Both the position numbers and the translations under genes were made by a program. 26,347 nt of DNA from CAYJAD01 sp964370835 (GTDB lineage: Bacteria > Desulfobacterota > Desulfovibrionia > Desulfovibrionales > Desulfovibrionaceae), in the NCBI GenBank assembly GCA_964370835.1, contig CAYJLO010000041.1, positions 1 through 26,347 of the forward strand. Direction: 5' to 3'. The notes below the pieces were generated by a model. It did no database searches. It was not told where the DNA came from and saw only the letters and a program-made list of their open reading frames with translations. Each line of letters opens with the position of its first letter. The first letter of the stretch is position 1. This document shows, piece by piece, positions 6,933 to 16,253 of the stretch.

Positions 6933-9900
6933 ATGGCTGACATTGCATTACAAAAGCCTGCTGCAGGTCAATCAATTACCCTTACCCCTCAAAGTGAAGA
7001 CCGCCTCGTTTTGAATTTTGACCCTAGCGAAGCCACACTTACACGTGAAGGTGATAATCTTACCATTAGCTTTGAAGATGGATCTCAGCTTTCCTTAGAT
7101 AACTTTTATCAAGCCTACGATGCGGAGACCATGCCGGAATTTGTCATTGGCGACGAAGTTATCCCTGGCGAGGCTTTTTTTGCGGCTCTTGATGAAGAAC
7201 TGATGCCTGCAGCTGGTGCCGCCGGAGCTCAAGGTAGTGGTTCCAGTGTGGACTTTGTGCAGGGAACATTGCTCGACGGCATTGATCGTACGGGACGCCT
7301 TGATCAAGAATATCCCGATATCATAGCCAGTGCCATTTCCAGCGGTGCCACCTCTTTGGATGAAATTACCAATCAAGCACGTTTTTCAACCACAGCCCAA
7401 AGAAATGACGAACAAAAAAATACACCACCTATAGACTCTAGTAACCCAGAAGATACAGACGATAACGCGCCTAGCATCACTGGCACCGATACAAATCTTA
7501 CCAGTCGCGATGACTCCGTAGGGCAGGGACCTTCTGCTTCAGGTAAGTTGGAATTTACCCCCGGCGATGGTGGAATTCATGACCAAAAAGTGACTATCAC
7601 CCTGGAAGATGGCACCGAGCATGAGTTGGAATTTGATGAAAACAATCAAGCTAAAGTGGAAACTGAATCCGGAACCATAACCTTTACGCGCCCCACTGAA
7701 CCGAGTGAAGATGGTAGTTCCACCCTTGAATATGAGTATGAGCAAAATGAAAGTGCTGATCATAGCAAGGCAGAGGACGACACCGTCACTGAATCTTTCA
7801 AGGTGACCATAACCGATGGTGATGGCGATTCCACCACTTCTGAAGACATTGTCATTACCATTGTGGACGATGCTCCAGAAACTATGCAAGATAGCAATAC
7901 CATTACCGAAGGTGATGCTTCCATTGGTGGAAATATCTTAGATAATGATGACATGGGCGCCGATGGTGGAAGCTTGAGCTCTGTCACCTTACCTGAGTCA
8001 GGCATGGAAGGGTGGAGTGTCCCCGAGGGGTGGACAGCTTCTGACAATGAGTTAGCTAAGTTTGAATCGGATAAAGGGTCCATTACCATTCATCCCGATG
8101 GAAGCTATACCTTTGATTATACGGATAATAGCCTTACAGAAGGGCAAACGGAAGATTTTACCTTTAACTATACCGTCACCGATAAAGACGGCGATAGCTC
8201 TTCCAATTCGCTGACCATCACAGCGCAGGGCAGTAAAAGCGCTTCCATAACTGCCAGCTCTGACATGACTGTGACAGAAGAAAATATGGGGCTCGAAGAT
8301 GCTTCCAGCACAGGCTCCCTAGAATTTATCCCCGGTGACGGCTCCATTGATGATCAAAAAATAACCATTACCCTTGATGATGGCACAGAGCATGCACTGA
8401 ACTTTAGCGAAAGCGATCAAGCTCAAATTGAAACCGAATACGGTACCTTAACTTTTACGCGCCCCACTGAACCAGGTACAGATGGTAGCTCTAGCCTTGA
8501 GTATAGCTATGAACAAAATAAGAGTTTTGACCATGGCAGTACAGAAGATGGCACCCTTGCTAAGGAAGCCGAGTCTTTCAAAGTGACCATCACCGATGAA
8601 GATGGTGACTCCACTACTTCTGAAGATATTGTCATTAACATTGTGGACGATGTCCCAGAAATTGAAAACTTTACCGATCTTGACAGCGTCACCGAAGGTG
8701 GTTCTGTAACGGGTTCTCTTGATGTGGATTTTGGCGCAGACGGTAAAGGCAACGATGCTTTTAGCGTGGAAGGGTCCATCTTTGAAGACGGCAAGGGCTG
8801 GGTTGTAGATGGTGGTCATATTAATTTTGACGGCAATGGTGAATTCACTTTCACTGCTGCTCCAGATGTACCTAAGGGAACCATTGCAGAGTTCACCATT
8901 GTAGCCACCGATGCTGATGGCGATAGTGTACAGCAGGATGTTTCTGTCACAATCAATCAGCAAGGCGCACCTACCATTGACGATTCTGATTTTGTCGTTG
9001 GGGAAGCAGGCCTTAGCCAAGGCACGGGCACCAATGAGGACGGCACAAACACAGGTGCTACCATAACCGTGGATAAAGCTGATTGGCTCGGTGAGAATAA
9101 TACAGCTCCTGAAGGTACCTATGAAGTAAAAGTAGGTGATCAGGTGGTTGGTAATGCCACAGTGAATAAAGACGGTAGCATCACAGTGGAGCTCAAAGAC
9201 AATGTTGATCATAACAGCTCTAAAGATGGTAGCCTTCAGGACTTAACAAATAGTGGTCGCGTAACAGTTGTTGTTAACGATGCAGCTGGAAACCCACACG
9301 ACATTACCCTTGATGTAAAAATCAAAGACGATGCCCCGGAAGTTGAAAAAAGCCTGAACACCACCACAGATTCTGATGTGGCCACCACTTTAGTACGCAT
9401 AGACTTTGGTGCAGACGATGGTGAAGGAAAAAGCATTACTTTTGACGATGGCAGCACCTTTACCTTTGAAAGTGGAGAGTGGATAGGCTCTGACGGTGGC
9501 ACTGTAAGCTTTAGTGAGCCGGATGCTTCTGGTAAAGTGACCACCACCTTAACAGGCGCCGATGGAACAGAGCTGAGCAATTATGCAGACCCTACGAGTT
9601 CCGAACCCAATCCCGTTTGGACAGCCAAGGTTACAGATGTTCCAGAAGAGGGGAGCAAAACGCAAAGCTTTATGGTGAAAGATGCCGATGGCGATACCAC
9701 GAGCTTTGATATTACAGCCACTCAAAGCAAAGAAGATACCTCCAGTGACCTTGTGGGAGTTGAAGGCTCAGGCTCACAATTTACGCCGGGACAAGATTAT
9801 AATATTGCATTTATTTTAGATACTTCTGGTTCCATGTATGATGACGCTAATCATGATATAAAGGGAACAGTGACAGAAAGTGGAAATATTATAGAAGCTG

Positions 9901-11594
9901 GTGATGAAGCTACCCGCCTAGGGCAAGCGCTGGAAGCTATTTATGATTTTGTGGAAACTACGCTTTTCTCCCACGGTAATAGTGAATTAGGTGGTAATGT
10001 TAACATATTGCTTACCACTTTTTGGGGATATTCTGGTGAACAAGGTCAATGGTATAATGGCAGTCAGATAAATAATGAAAATGACGGCGTTGACATTGTC
10101 TTAAGTTTTAAAGAAGGGCTCAGTGAAGCTGATTTAAAAGCAGACATTCTTGATCAGCTCAAAGCGCTTTATGATAGTCAAGTGAAAGGGGATAGTGATG
10201 GTTCTAGTCTCGATGGCAGAGACGAAGGTTTTCACTGGGGAACATGCTATGGTAAAGGTTTTAGCTCGGCTGCAGAATGGTTTGAAAGCCTAGGCGATAA
10301 TGGTGCCATCAATGAAACATTCTTCATGTCTGATGGTGCTCCCACAGCGGGTGAAATAGGACGAGATGAAGCCTATTTAGCACTAGAAAAAGCCATGGGC
10401 CTCAAAGATGAGAATGGTAATGATATTGAAGACTCTGATTCTAAAATACATGCCATTGGCATAGGTAGCGGTGTAAGTAAGGGAACACTTGATAAGTATG
10501 ACTCTGATGGCGATGCCACCATTATAACTGACTCTAATATTAAAGATATGTTCAATCCTGAAACAGGGGAGACCACTACCACCACCTTTTCTTCCAGTGT
10601 GGGTATCACCGGGTCTGGCGATGACGTGGCTTTAGGTGGTATGGGGGCAGATGTTTTAAAAGCTGCCTTGGAGTCCATGCTTGGTTATGAAGTCAGTGAT
10701 AAAGATCTCATTGAATACATGCAAAATCACCCAGAGTGGATTTTAGAGCAAGACTTAGCAAGTAGTTTAGCAAATGATCCGGATCTTCTTGTTACCGGCG
10801 CCGGAGATGATTTAGTGTATGGGCAAGGCGGAGATGATGTGCTCATGGGCGATGGCCATGCTGATAAACTTGAAGCTTTTGCTGAACAATTGGGCATGAG
10901 TCCAGAACAAAGCCAAGAGTATAGTGCTGATGCTTTAGAAAATACAGGCGATGATGCTCAAGACCTTGTCATTAACCTGCATGATGCGGCTCAAGCTGCT
11001 GAAGTAGGAACTCTCATAGACGCCGCTGCAGCCATGGAAAGCGATACGGATGGCCATGATAATCTCTATGGTGGCTCTGGTAATGACTTACTTCTTGGCC
11101 TTGGAGGCAATGACCATCTAAGCGGTGGCTCCGGCAATGATATACTGCTTGGTGGTAGCGGCGATGACTATTTAAGCGGTGGCGAAGGCAGCGATATTTT
11201 ACTTGGTGGCAGCGGTAATGATGTCATTCGTATGGATATGGACGACATCTTAGTAGATGGCGGCATGGATGTGGACGGTACTGACATGGACGTGCTCTTG
11301 ATAGATAACGCCAGCCTCGAAGCTGTAAAAGATAAAATGCAAGATGGTTCCATTGATAATATGGAAGTTGTCATTGCTGGAGATGTGGCCGGAACCTCCA
11401 CAGAAGAAGTACTGCAAAATGCTGGTGCGCAAGATGCTGAAGGTAACTGGCTTGTGAACCAAGAAGGAAGCTCGTGGACGGCATCGGAAGGCTCGCAAAC
11501 CATCGGCGGCAGAGAGTTTATGGAATTTACCAACGAAGCAGATAATATTACCATCTTAGTAGAAGCTACCAAACTTGAAATAGGTTCTGCCTAA
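6933..11594 (+). CDS. LapA/DVU1012-like type I secreted RTX adhesin with VWA domain
   Basis: A 1553-aa, very acidic, Cys-poor surface protein. Residues 1-90 resemble the retention module of LapA-type adhesins, followed by a di-alanine site PAAG (92-95) where a LapG-type periplasmic protease would cut to release the adhesin. Two duplicated VCBS/T1SS-143-like units lie near 207-316 and 464-576, followed by further DGDGD-rich Ig-like repeats to about 940. A VWA domain (about 955-1210) has an intact MIDAS (D963, S965, S967; D1134 in MSDGAPT). RTX nonapeptides GGxGxDxLx sit near 1288-1310 and 1375-1433. The last 120 residues are the type I secretion tail, with no Sec signal. AAGGA lies 7 nt before the ATG. 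No T1SS, lapD or lapG gene is adjacent. Likely role: calcium-dependent attachment and biofilm formation. Confidence 0.9.
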   Translation: MADIALQKPAAGQSITLTPQSEDRLVLNFDPSEATLTREGDNLTISFEDGSQLSLDNFYQAYDAETMPEFVIGDEVIPGEAFFAALDEELMPAAGAAGAQGSGSSVDFVQGTLLDGIDRTGRLDQEYPDIIASAISSGATSLDEITNQARFSTTAQRNDEQKNTPPIDSSNPEDTDDNAPSITGTDTNLTSRDDSVGQGPSASGKLEFTPGDGGIHDQKVTITLEDGTEHELEFDENNQAKVETESGTITFTRPTEPSEDGSSTLEYEYEQNESADHSKAEDDTVTESFKVTITDGDGDSTTSEDIVITIVDDAPETMQDSNTITEGDASIGGNILDNDDMGADGGSLSSVTLPESGMEGWSVPEGWTASDNELAKFESDKGSITIHPDGSYTFDYTDNSLTEGQTEDFTFNYTVTDKDGDSSSNSLTITAQGSKSASITASSDMTVTEENMGLEDASSTGSLEFIPGDGSIDDQKITITLDDGTEHALNFSESDQAQIETEYGTLTFTRPTEPGTDGSSSLEYSYEQNKSFDHGSTEDGTLAKEAESFKVTITDEDGDSTTSEDIVINIVDDVPEIENFTDLDSVTEGGSVTGSLDVDFGADGKGNDAFSVEGSIFEDGKGWVVDGGHINFDGNGEFTFTAAPDVPKGTIAEFTIVATDADGDSVQQDVSVTINQQGAPTIDDSDFVVGEAGLSQGTGTNEDGTNTGATITVDKADWLGENNTAPEGTYEVKVGDQVVGNATVNKDGSITVELKDNVDHNSSKDGSLQDLTNSGRVTVVVNDAAGNPHDITLDVKIKDDAPEVEKSLNTTTDSDVATTLVRIDFGADDGEGKSITFDDGSTFTFESGEWIGSDGGTVSFSEPDASGKVTTTLTGADGTELSNYADPTSSEPNPVWTAKVTDVPEEGSKTQSFMVKDADGDTTSFDITATQSKEDTSSDLVGVEGSGSQFTPGQDYNIAFILDTSGSMYDDANHDIKGTVTESGNIIEAGDEATRLGQALEAIYDFVETTLFSHGNSELGGNVNILLTTFWGYSGEQGQWYNGSQINNENDGVDIVLSFKEGLSEADLKADILDQLKALYDSQVKGDSDGSSLDGRDEGFHWGTCYGKGFSSAAEWFESLGDNGAINETFFMSDGAPTAGEIGRDEAYLALEKAMGLKDENGNDIEDSDSKIHAIGIGSGVSKGTLDKYDSDGDATIITDSNIKDMFNPETGETTTTTFSSSVGITGSGDDVALGGMGADVLKAALESMLGYEVSDKDLIEYMQNHPEWILEQDLASSLANDPDLLVTGAGDDLVYGQGGDDVLMGDGHADKLEAFAEQLGMSPEQSQEYSADALENTGDDAQDLVINLHDAAQAAEVGTLIDAAAAMESDTDGHDNLYGGSGNDLLLGLGGNDHLSGGSGNDILLGGSGDDYLSGGEGSDILLGGSGNDVIRMDMDDILVDGGMDVDGTDMDVLLIDNASLEAVKDKMQDGSIDNMEVVIAGDVAGTSTEEVLQNAGAQDAEGNWLVNQEGSSWTASEGSQTIGGREFMEFTNEADNITILVEATKLEIGSA
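7551..7880 (+). repeat. Adhesin internal repeat unit 1
   Basis: This 330-bp unit encodes a VCBS/T1SS-143-like module running from EFTPGDGG through TFTRPTEP, SFKVTITDGDGDSTTSED and IVDDAPE. It is clearly homologous to 8322-8660 at DNA and protein level, with scattered differences and a short indel. Confidence 0.85.
8322..8660 (+). repeat. Adhesin internal repeat unit 2
   Basis: Second copy of the module, 339 bp. It shares long identical stretches with the first, such as TFTRPTEP, SFKVTITD and DGDSTTSEDIVI. The stretch between the units (7881-8321) also reads as an Ig-like module, so the duplication may have included part of it. Confidence 0.85.
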
Positions 11595-11695
11595 CTACGG
11601 ATGTTTTTACAGAACTGACTTAAGAAAAATGCTAAAACAACGTAAGATTTATTTTTAACTTATTAATATTCATTACGTTAATACATTAACCCCAT

Positions 11696-11727
11696 AAGGC
11701 CTTGCATAAGTAGTTATGCAAGGCCTT
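11696..11727. terminator. Perfect 14-bp inverted repeat after the adhesin
   Basis: AAGGCCTTGCATAA (11696-11709) pairs perfectly with 11714-11727 around a GTAG loop, about 100 nt after the adhesin stop. The convergent CHAT gene ends at 11885, so the hairpin may act on both strands. The T-tract is short (three T). Confidence 0.65.
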
Positions 11728-11771
11728 TACGTGAAGTATTTGCACTAAATAGTATAACGAAAAAAGTAAGG

Positions 11772-11868
11772 CATTATTGGGTGGAGCCGAGGACGACTAA
11801 GAAGAACCATTTACTGGGTATTATTGCATTTTTCGTACAGTTTTTTTGTCATTACTGTAAAATATACA
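11772..11868. repeat. Att-like repeat, middle copy
   Basis: GCATTATT, then GGTGGAGCCGAGGACGAC, then ...TATTATT and TACTGTAAAATATAC aligns along about 95 bp, in the same orientation, with 26218-26328 (GCATTATT, GGTAGAGGCGGGGGACGAC, TATTATT, TACCGTAAAATGTAC). By eye the first 55 bp are about 70% identical. Read on the minus strand, the GAGGACGAC part recalls the CTCCACC 3' end of a tRNA or tmRNA, a usual att core for DUF4102 integrases. It sits exactly between the adhesin and the CHAT/STAND cluster. Confidence 0.5.
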
Positions 11869-11884
11869 ATCTTTACTTTTATAC

Positions 11885-14800
11885 TTACTGCCAATTCCCC
11901 ATAAGAACAAAGGGCGCCCAAAAATACGGATGCATCCAGCCCAACGTTTCAGGCTGCTTTTGCGATGAAGATGAAAGCGTTAGAACTTTACCACGCTGAG
12001 AAAGTTGCTTATGCGCTTTGCTAGGAGTTACATTTCCCTGCAAAAAAGAGCGTTGTGTTTGTGCCAATGCTTCTCCTTTTCCCTTGTTTTTATGATCCAT
12101 TTGTGCGTAAAACTCTTGCATGAAAACTGCCGTTGCTGCATCTGCCACAGGCCAAAGTGTAGCTAATACGGCAGAGGCTCCATGACGCTGAGCCAAAGCT
12201 CCAAAGCTTTCAATTTCTCTTCCATCTCCCATTTTTATGCCGGAAGCCGTGTCACAAGCGGAAAGTGTTAATAGCTTTACCCCCTGAAATAAACTCTTGT
12301 CTTGCGAAGAAAACATATCCCCCATGGTAAAAGTATTGCCATCGCCAAGCAAAAGAAAAGATTTTTTTTGTTCTGTATGATCAAAGTGAAAATGACTTGC
12401 CACATGAACTATGGGGGGAGCCTTTTTTAAATGCGTAAGGAGCGCATGCCGTGTAAATTGTTCATCAAGTAACATCTTACCATCGATAATGCCGGCATTT
12501 TGCTCTTTAACAATGTATTGCAATTCAGCTTCTACATGAGGTAAGGCGCCATATCCGGCAAGAGCTTTTGTTACCCCCATGGCAACAATGCCAAGTGGTA
12601 TTGTTTCTGGAGATACTAATTTTCCACGCACAGCATCGCTCATGGTACTGATGGAAAATTTTTCTACTAGCCATTGTTTTCCGTCATACAGCGCGCCCAT
12701 GGGAATATAGCGTAAGTCTCCATCAAGGGAGAAAACAAGTTTTTTTGCTCCAAGGCGTTTTAGCGTTGGAATAAGGGGGGTAATAATGACATCATGGAGT
12801 TTTTGAGCTGTGGGGCGAGGGTCGGAATGAGGATTTGTTATGGCATCTCGAAATTGCCAGATGAGCTCTTTCATACTTTCATGAGAAATGGCAACCGTAT
12901 GCATTTCAAAAGCGTCAGCGCCAGTTACAAAAATAAGAAATTGCTGCGGTGTCGCGGCTGTATGAATAAAAAGGCTGTCTTTTTCATTTTTTAAAATATT
13001 TTGTAATTCTTGAATATTCTCCTCAGTGGCCTGTGTTTCCAAATTTTTAGGGCTCACTGTGAGTTGTCTTTGCATCTCTTCCAATAAGTGTAAATAGGTT
13101 GCCTTCATTACATCCACACTTTCATAATGCAATTTCAGCAATTTTTTTTCTGTTTCTGTGAATGTTTCTATTCTATTTTCCAAGCGACGAATCTCTTGCC
13201 CTAAGGTATGAAACTGTTCCGCCATGTCAAGGTGCACTTGATAGTGAGCCTTTTCTAACTTAGAAAAAAAAGCCCATTCTGAATTTTCTTGATCAAAATT
13301 TAAAAAAGAAACATCGTCAAGTTCATCTCTTTTTAGGGCGTTTAAGACATAAAAAGCTTCACGAGTGCGATTTTGCTGCGCTAATAAAAGCATAAGCAAT
13401 TGATACGAATATTGTTGGGTATGCGTGTACGTTTGTTGTAATTCTCTGGCAAGCCCAACTTGACGTATTCTTTGTTTGTGTGATGCAATAAGTGCCATTT
13501 TATTAAATAAAATTCCTAAAGGAATCTCTTCTAGCATGGCAAAAGATCCGCCAATGAGAGCAAAAAATTGCGCATTATTTACATCATCCTTTGCATGCAG
13601 AAGCATATGGCGACAGAGTCTTTCAACGCTTAAAATTTTGTATGTTTTTTCCAATTTTGTATGCGCTTGTTGCAAAGCTTTTTGGTCTGGCGCGGGGAGG
13701 GGAGTTTTTATATATTCACGAAGTATTTTGAGCTGTGAAAGTACGGCATCGTGCATAAGGCTAAGAGGTTTGTAGCTTTGCTCACTATATTTACCAAACT
13801 TTTTTACTTGCCCATGATAGGTATATTCAAAAATTTTAATGGCTTCGGCAATATTGTTTTTTTGCATTAGCATGTCAGCATAATCCATGAGTAATGTGAC
13901 ATAGTTTTCATTATGTGCTGATTTTGATTCTTTATATGATGCAAGAAGAGATTTATATATATGTTCTCTCTCTTCATTTTTTCCCAATAGTAAATAAATA
14001 TCTGCTAAATTTTTTTGCATACCAAGAATAGTCTCATGATATTTACCTAGAGCTATGATGGCAGGGGGTAAAGCCTTTTCTAAGAGCTCTCGTGCCGTTT
14101 CAAAATTATACAACTCACCATAATGAGCAGCAAGGTTATTGAGTTGCATGAGCGTATCAGGATGATATTCTCCCAATTTCGTCTTGGTATCTTCATATAA
14201 CTTCTGACTTATGGCTAAAGCTTGCGCAGCTGAAGTGGGCTTGCTTTGTAATTCTGCCAGCTGTGATTTAATTTTCAATGTCGTGGGGTGCTTTTCCCCA
14301 TACATTTTTGTTGCATGGTGTAGGGTTTCTAAAAAAAGTTTTTCTGCTTTACTACTTTCCCCCATGGAGGCATAGGTGCTAGCTAAATTATGTGCAATAG
14401 TTATGGTAGTTTCGTGACTAGTTCCTAAGGCTTTAATGGCATCTTTATGGGTGAATTCTAAAAGGGCAAAGGCTTTGCTGGGTTGCCCATCTTTCAGTAA
14501 TTGTAAAGCTAAATTTTGGCGTGCAGTGAGCGTTTGCGGGTGCAATTTTCCCAAAGAACGTTCTAGGTGAAGCACCAAACTTTGCAGAGATTCTGCCATA
14601 TTTTTATTCTGACCCAAATCATTTTGCACATGCAGTAAATTTTCGCGTACTCCCAATGTATCATAATGGCTCTTTCCAAAGGTGCGTTCAAAGCGAAGAA
14701 CAATATCTGTTAAAATGTGTAAACTTTCTTGCAGCTTACCTGTGCTATAGTACAGCGTTGCTTGTTTAGCTAAATAATACAGAGTAAACTTGTGATCTTC

Positions 14801-15877
14801 ACCAAATTTTTCTTTAATGCGCGGAATTACTTCTTGTAATATGTCATGAGCTTGGTCTATTTGATATAAAGATATAAGACAATTGAGGAGAAGCAATTGT
14901 GTGTGTAAGGTGTCTTCGTGTAGCTCTCCCAATATGCCTTGTTGGCGTGCAAGAATATCCTGTGCAGCTATTTTTGCTTCTGCATACTGTCCTTTTTCTG
15001 TGAGAGAAAAGGCCTTTTTATAGCGAGCTAGTAATTCTTTTGGATGGTCTTCTTTAAAAATACCACTTTCTATTTCTTCCACCTTTGCTTCAAACTCTTC
15101 TGCTTTGGCATTCTGACCCAATTTTTTGTGAGCTGTAGCTATGTTATTGTACAGATTAAGTAAAAGACTGTCTTGCCTATGGAGATTTTTTTCTGCAATG
15201 GACTGAGTCACCTCATACATAGCTAAAGCTTTTTGCACATTCCCAAATACGGATTGCATGACAGCAAGGGATATTTGGAGGTGAAGGGTTAAACGATGCT
15301 CTTTTCCCAAATGCTTTTCTGCTTGCGCCAGTGCTTCTTGCCAAACCTTTTGCGCTTCGTGATTTTTTCCCAGGGCAAAGAGGGCAGAGCCGATATTGCT
15401 CTTAGAGTCTAGGGAGTCTTCGTGATGTGGCCCCATAACGCGTTCTTGTAAAGCATGAACTTCTTTTGCTTGTTGGAGGAATTTTCGAACATCACCTAAA
15501 TAATAAAAGTTTTCCGCTTCAGAAATTTTGCTAAGCAAGGTTTGTCTATGTTCTTTGCCCAAGATTTGTTCTTGCTCTTTGATAAGTTCGGAAAAAAGTT
15601 TTTGAGCCTGTTTATAATGACCATTGCCTCGCACGCTTTTAATTAACTCTCTACGGGCTATAAAAGTTTCAACGGCATGAGCTCCTTTTTCCTGCTTATA
15701 ACGCTCGGCAAGCGTGCCATATAAGGCTTGGGCTTGATCATATTTTTGTCGAGTATAGGCGTTTTCTGCTTTTATTTTTAGCGCTTCAAGGGAAGTGGAC
15801 GCTAAAGCGAGAGGGGAAGAGGGAAAAATGCTTCCCATGAAAATACAAATGAAAATAATTTTGAAAAATGCATGCAT
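11885..15877 (-). CDS. Exported TPR-CHAT (caspase-like) protein
   Basis: A 1330-aa protein. A signal peptide (about residues 1-26, cleavage near LALA) is followed by tandem kinesin-light-chain-like TPRs of about 42 residues (28 to about 700), more helical repeats, a coiled coil near 880-960, and a C-terminal CHAT domain (about 1020-1330). CHAT is a caspase-fold peptidase domain. Its catalytic pair is present: H1162 in HVASHFHF and C1208 in LTLSACDTASG, followed by ESFGALAQRHGASAVLATLWPV. The protein should therefore act outside the cytoplasm, most likely in the periplasm, unlike Craspase-type CHAT proteases, which are cytoplasmic. AGAGGT lies 7 nt before the ATG. It is divergent from the DUF4384/TIR genes, with a shared 376-bp promoter region. 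TPRs suggest a large protein partner or substrate. Proteolytic activity is inferred from the dyad. Confidence 0.9.
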   Translation of the reverse strand: MHAFFKIIFICIFMGSIFPSSPLALASTSLEALKIKAENAYTRQKYDQAQALYGTLAERYKQEKGAHAVETFIARRELIKSVRGNGHYKQAQKLFSELIKEQEQILGKEHRQTLLSKISEAENFYYLGDVRKFLQQAKEVHALQERVMGPHHEDSLDSKSNIGSALFALGKNHEAQKVWQEALAQAEKHLGKEHRLTLHLQISLAVMQSVFGNVQKALAMYEVTQSIAEKNLHRQDSLLLNLYNNIATAHKKLGQNAKAEEFEAKVEEIESGIFKEDHPKELLARYKKAFSLTEKGQYAEAKIAAQDILARQQGILGELHEDTLHTQLLLLNCLISLYQIDQAHDILQEVIPRIKEKFGEDHKFTLYYLAKQATLYYSTGKLQESLHILTDIVLRFERTFGKSHYDTLGVRENLLHVQNDLGQNKNMAESLQSLVLHLERSLGKLHPQTLTARQNLALQLLKDGQPSKAFALLEFTHKDAIKALGTSHETTITIAHNLASTYASMGESSKAEKLFLETLHHATKMYGEKHPTTLKIKSQLAELQSKPTSAAQALAISQKLYEDTKTKLGEYHPDTLMQLNNLAAHYGELYNFETARELLEKALPPAIIALGKYHETILGMQKNLADIYLLLGKNEEREHIYKSLLASYKESKSAHNENYVTLLMDYADMLMQKNNIAEAIKIFEYTYHGQVKKFGKYSEQSYKPLSLMHDAVLSQLKILREYIKTPLPAPDQKALQQAHTKLEKTYKILSVERLCRHMLLHAKDDVNNAQFFALIGGSFAMLEEIPLGILFNKMALIASHKQRIRQVGLARELQQTYTHTQQYSYQLLMLLLAQQNRTREAFYVLNALKRDELDDVSFLNFDQENSEWAFFSKLEKAHYQVHLDMAEQFHTLGQEIRRLENRIETFTETEKKLLKLHYESVDVMKATYLHLLEEMQRQLTVSPKNLETQATEENIQELQNILKNEKDSLFIHTAATPQQFLIFVTGADAFEMHTVAISHESMKELIWQFRDAITNPHSDPRPTAQKLHDVIITPLIPTLKRLGAKKLVFSLDGDLRYIPMGALYDGKQWLVEKFSISTMSDAVRGKLVSPETIPLGIVAMGVTKALAGYGALPHVEAELQYIVKEQNAGIIDGKMLLDEQFTRHALLTHLKKAPPIVHVASHFHFDHTEQKKSFLLLGDGNTFTMGDMFSSQDKSLFQGVKLLTLSACDTASGIKMGDGREIESFGALAQRHGASAVLATLWPVADAATAVFMQEFYAQMDHKNKGKGEALAQTQRSFLQGNVTPSKAHKQLSQRGKVLTLSSSSQKQPETLGWMHPYFWAPFVLMGNWQ

Positions 15878-15936
15878 ATCTTACCTCTTCATTGAAATAG
15901 AGTTCACGACAATGGGGCGCTATACAGGATTTAAAC

Positions 15937-15958
15937 AATATGTATCATAAAACATATT
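15937..15958. promoter_or_regulatory. Inverted repeat upstream of the CHAT gene
   Basis: AATATGT (15937-15943) and ACATATT (15952-15958) are perfect inverted repeats with an 8-nt spacer, 60 bp upstream of the CHAT start codon. This is a candidate operator. Confidence 0.3.
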
Positions 15959-15993
15959 AAATAGTTATCTTTATGTGCTTTTTTTTGTAACAA

Positions 15994-16024
15994 GTAATTA
16001 TTTGTTTTGTAAAGAAATAATTAC
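15994..16024. promoter_or_regulatory. 10-bp perfect inverted repeat in the divergent promoter region
   Basis: GTAATTATTT (15994-16003) and AAATAATTAC (16015-16024) are perfectly complementary across 11 nt. It lies between the two start codons and upstream of the plus-strand promoter, so it is a candidate operator shared by both genes. Confidence 0.4.
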
Positions 16025-16099
16025 GCAGAACAACGGTATACGTTTTTGATAACATCTTAGTATAGCAAAAAAATGATTCTTAAAGTGCTGAAGCATCAC

Positions 16100-16128
16100 T
16101 TGACTTAGTCTTAAGCCTTACGCATACT
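16100..16128 (+). promoter_or_regulatory. Candidate sigma70 promoter of the DUF4384-TIR operon
   Basis: TTGACT (16100-16105) and CATACT (16123-16128) have exactly 17 nt between them, matching 5/6 and 4/6 of the consensus. The start would be near 16135, giving a leader of about 120 nt. Confidence 0.6.
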
Positions 16129-16253
16129 TAAGAGAGTGTAGTAAGGAAAATAGAAAAAGCATACAGAAGCATGGGCTTGAGGGATGATACTCTTAGGCAA
16201 GCGTGCCTCTTGCGTGCACAATATTTTGTACTATTTTTACAAAGGAAGAGGAT

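Larger units (their letters stand above)
15878..16253. other. Shared divergent promoter region of the CHAT and DUF4384/TIR genes
   Basis: No gene is visible in these 376 bases. They contain a good plus-strand promoter, two inverted repeats (15937-15958 and 15994-16024) and AT-rich sequence. Such an arrangement would allow co-regulation of the two divergent transcription units. I could not place a convincing minus-strand promoter for the CHAT gene. Confidence 0.5.

Noticed and set aside
11781..11999. 72-codon plus-strand frame overlapping the end of the CHAT gene
   Set aside because: It covers the att-like repeat and antisense of the CHAT C-terminus, and has no ribosome binding site.
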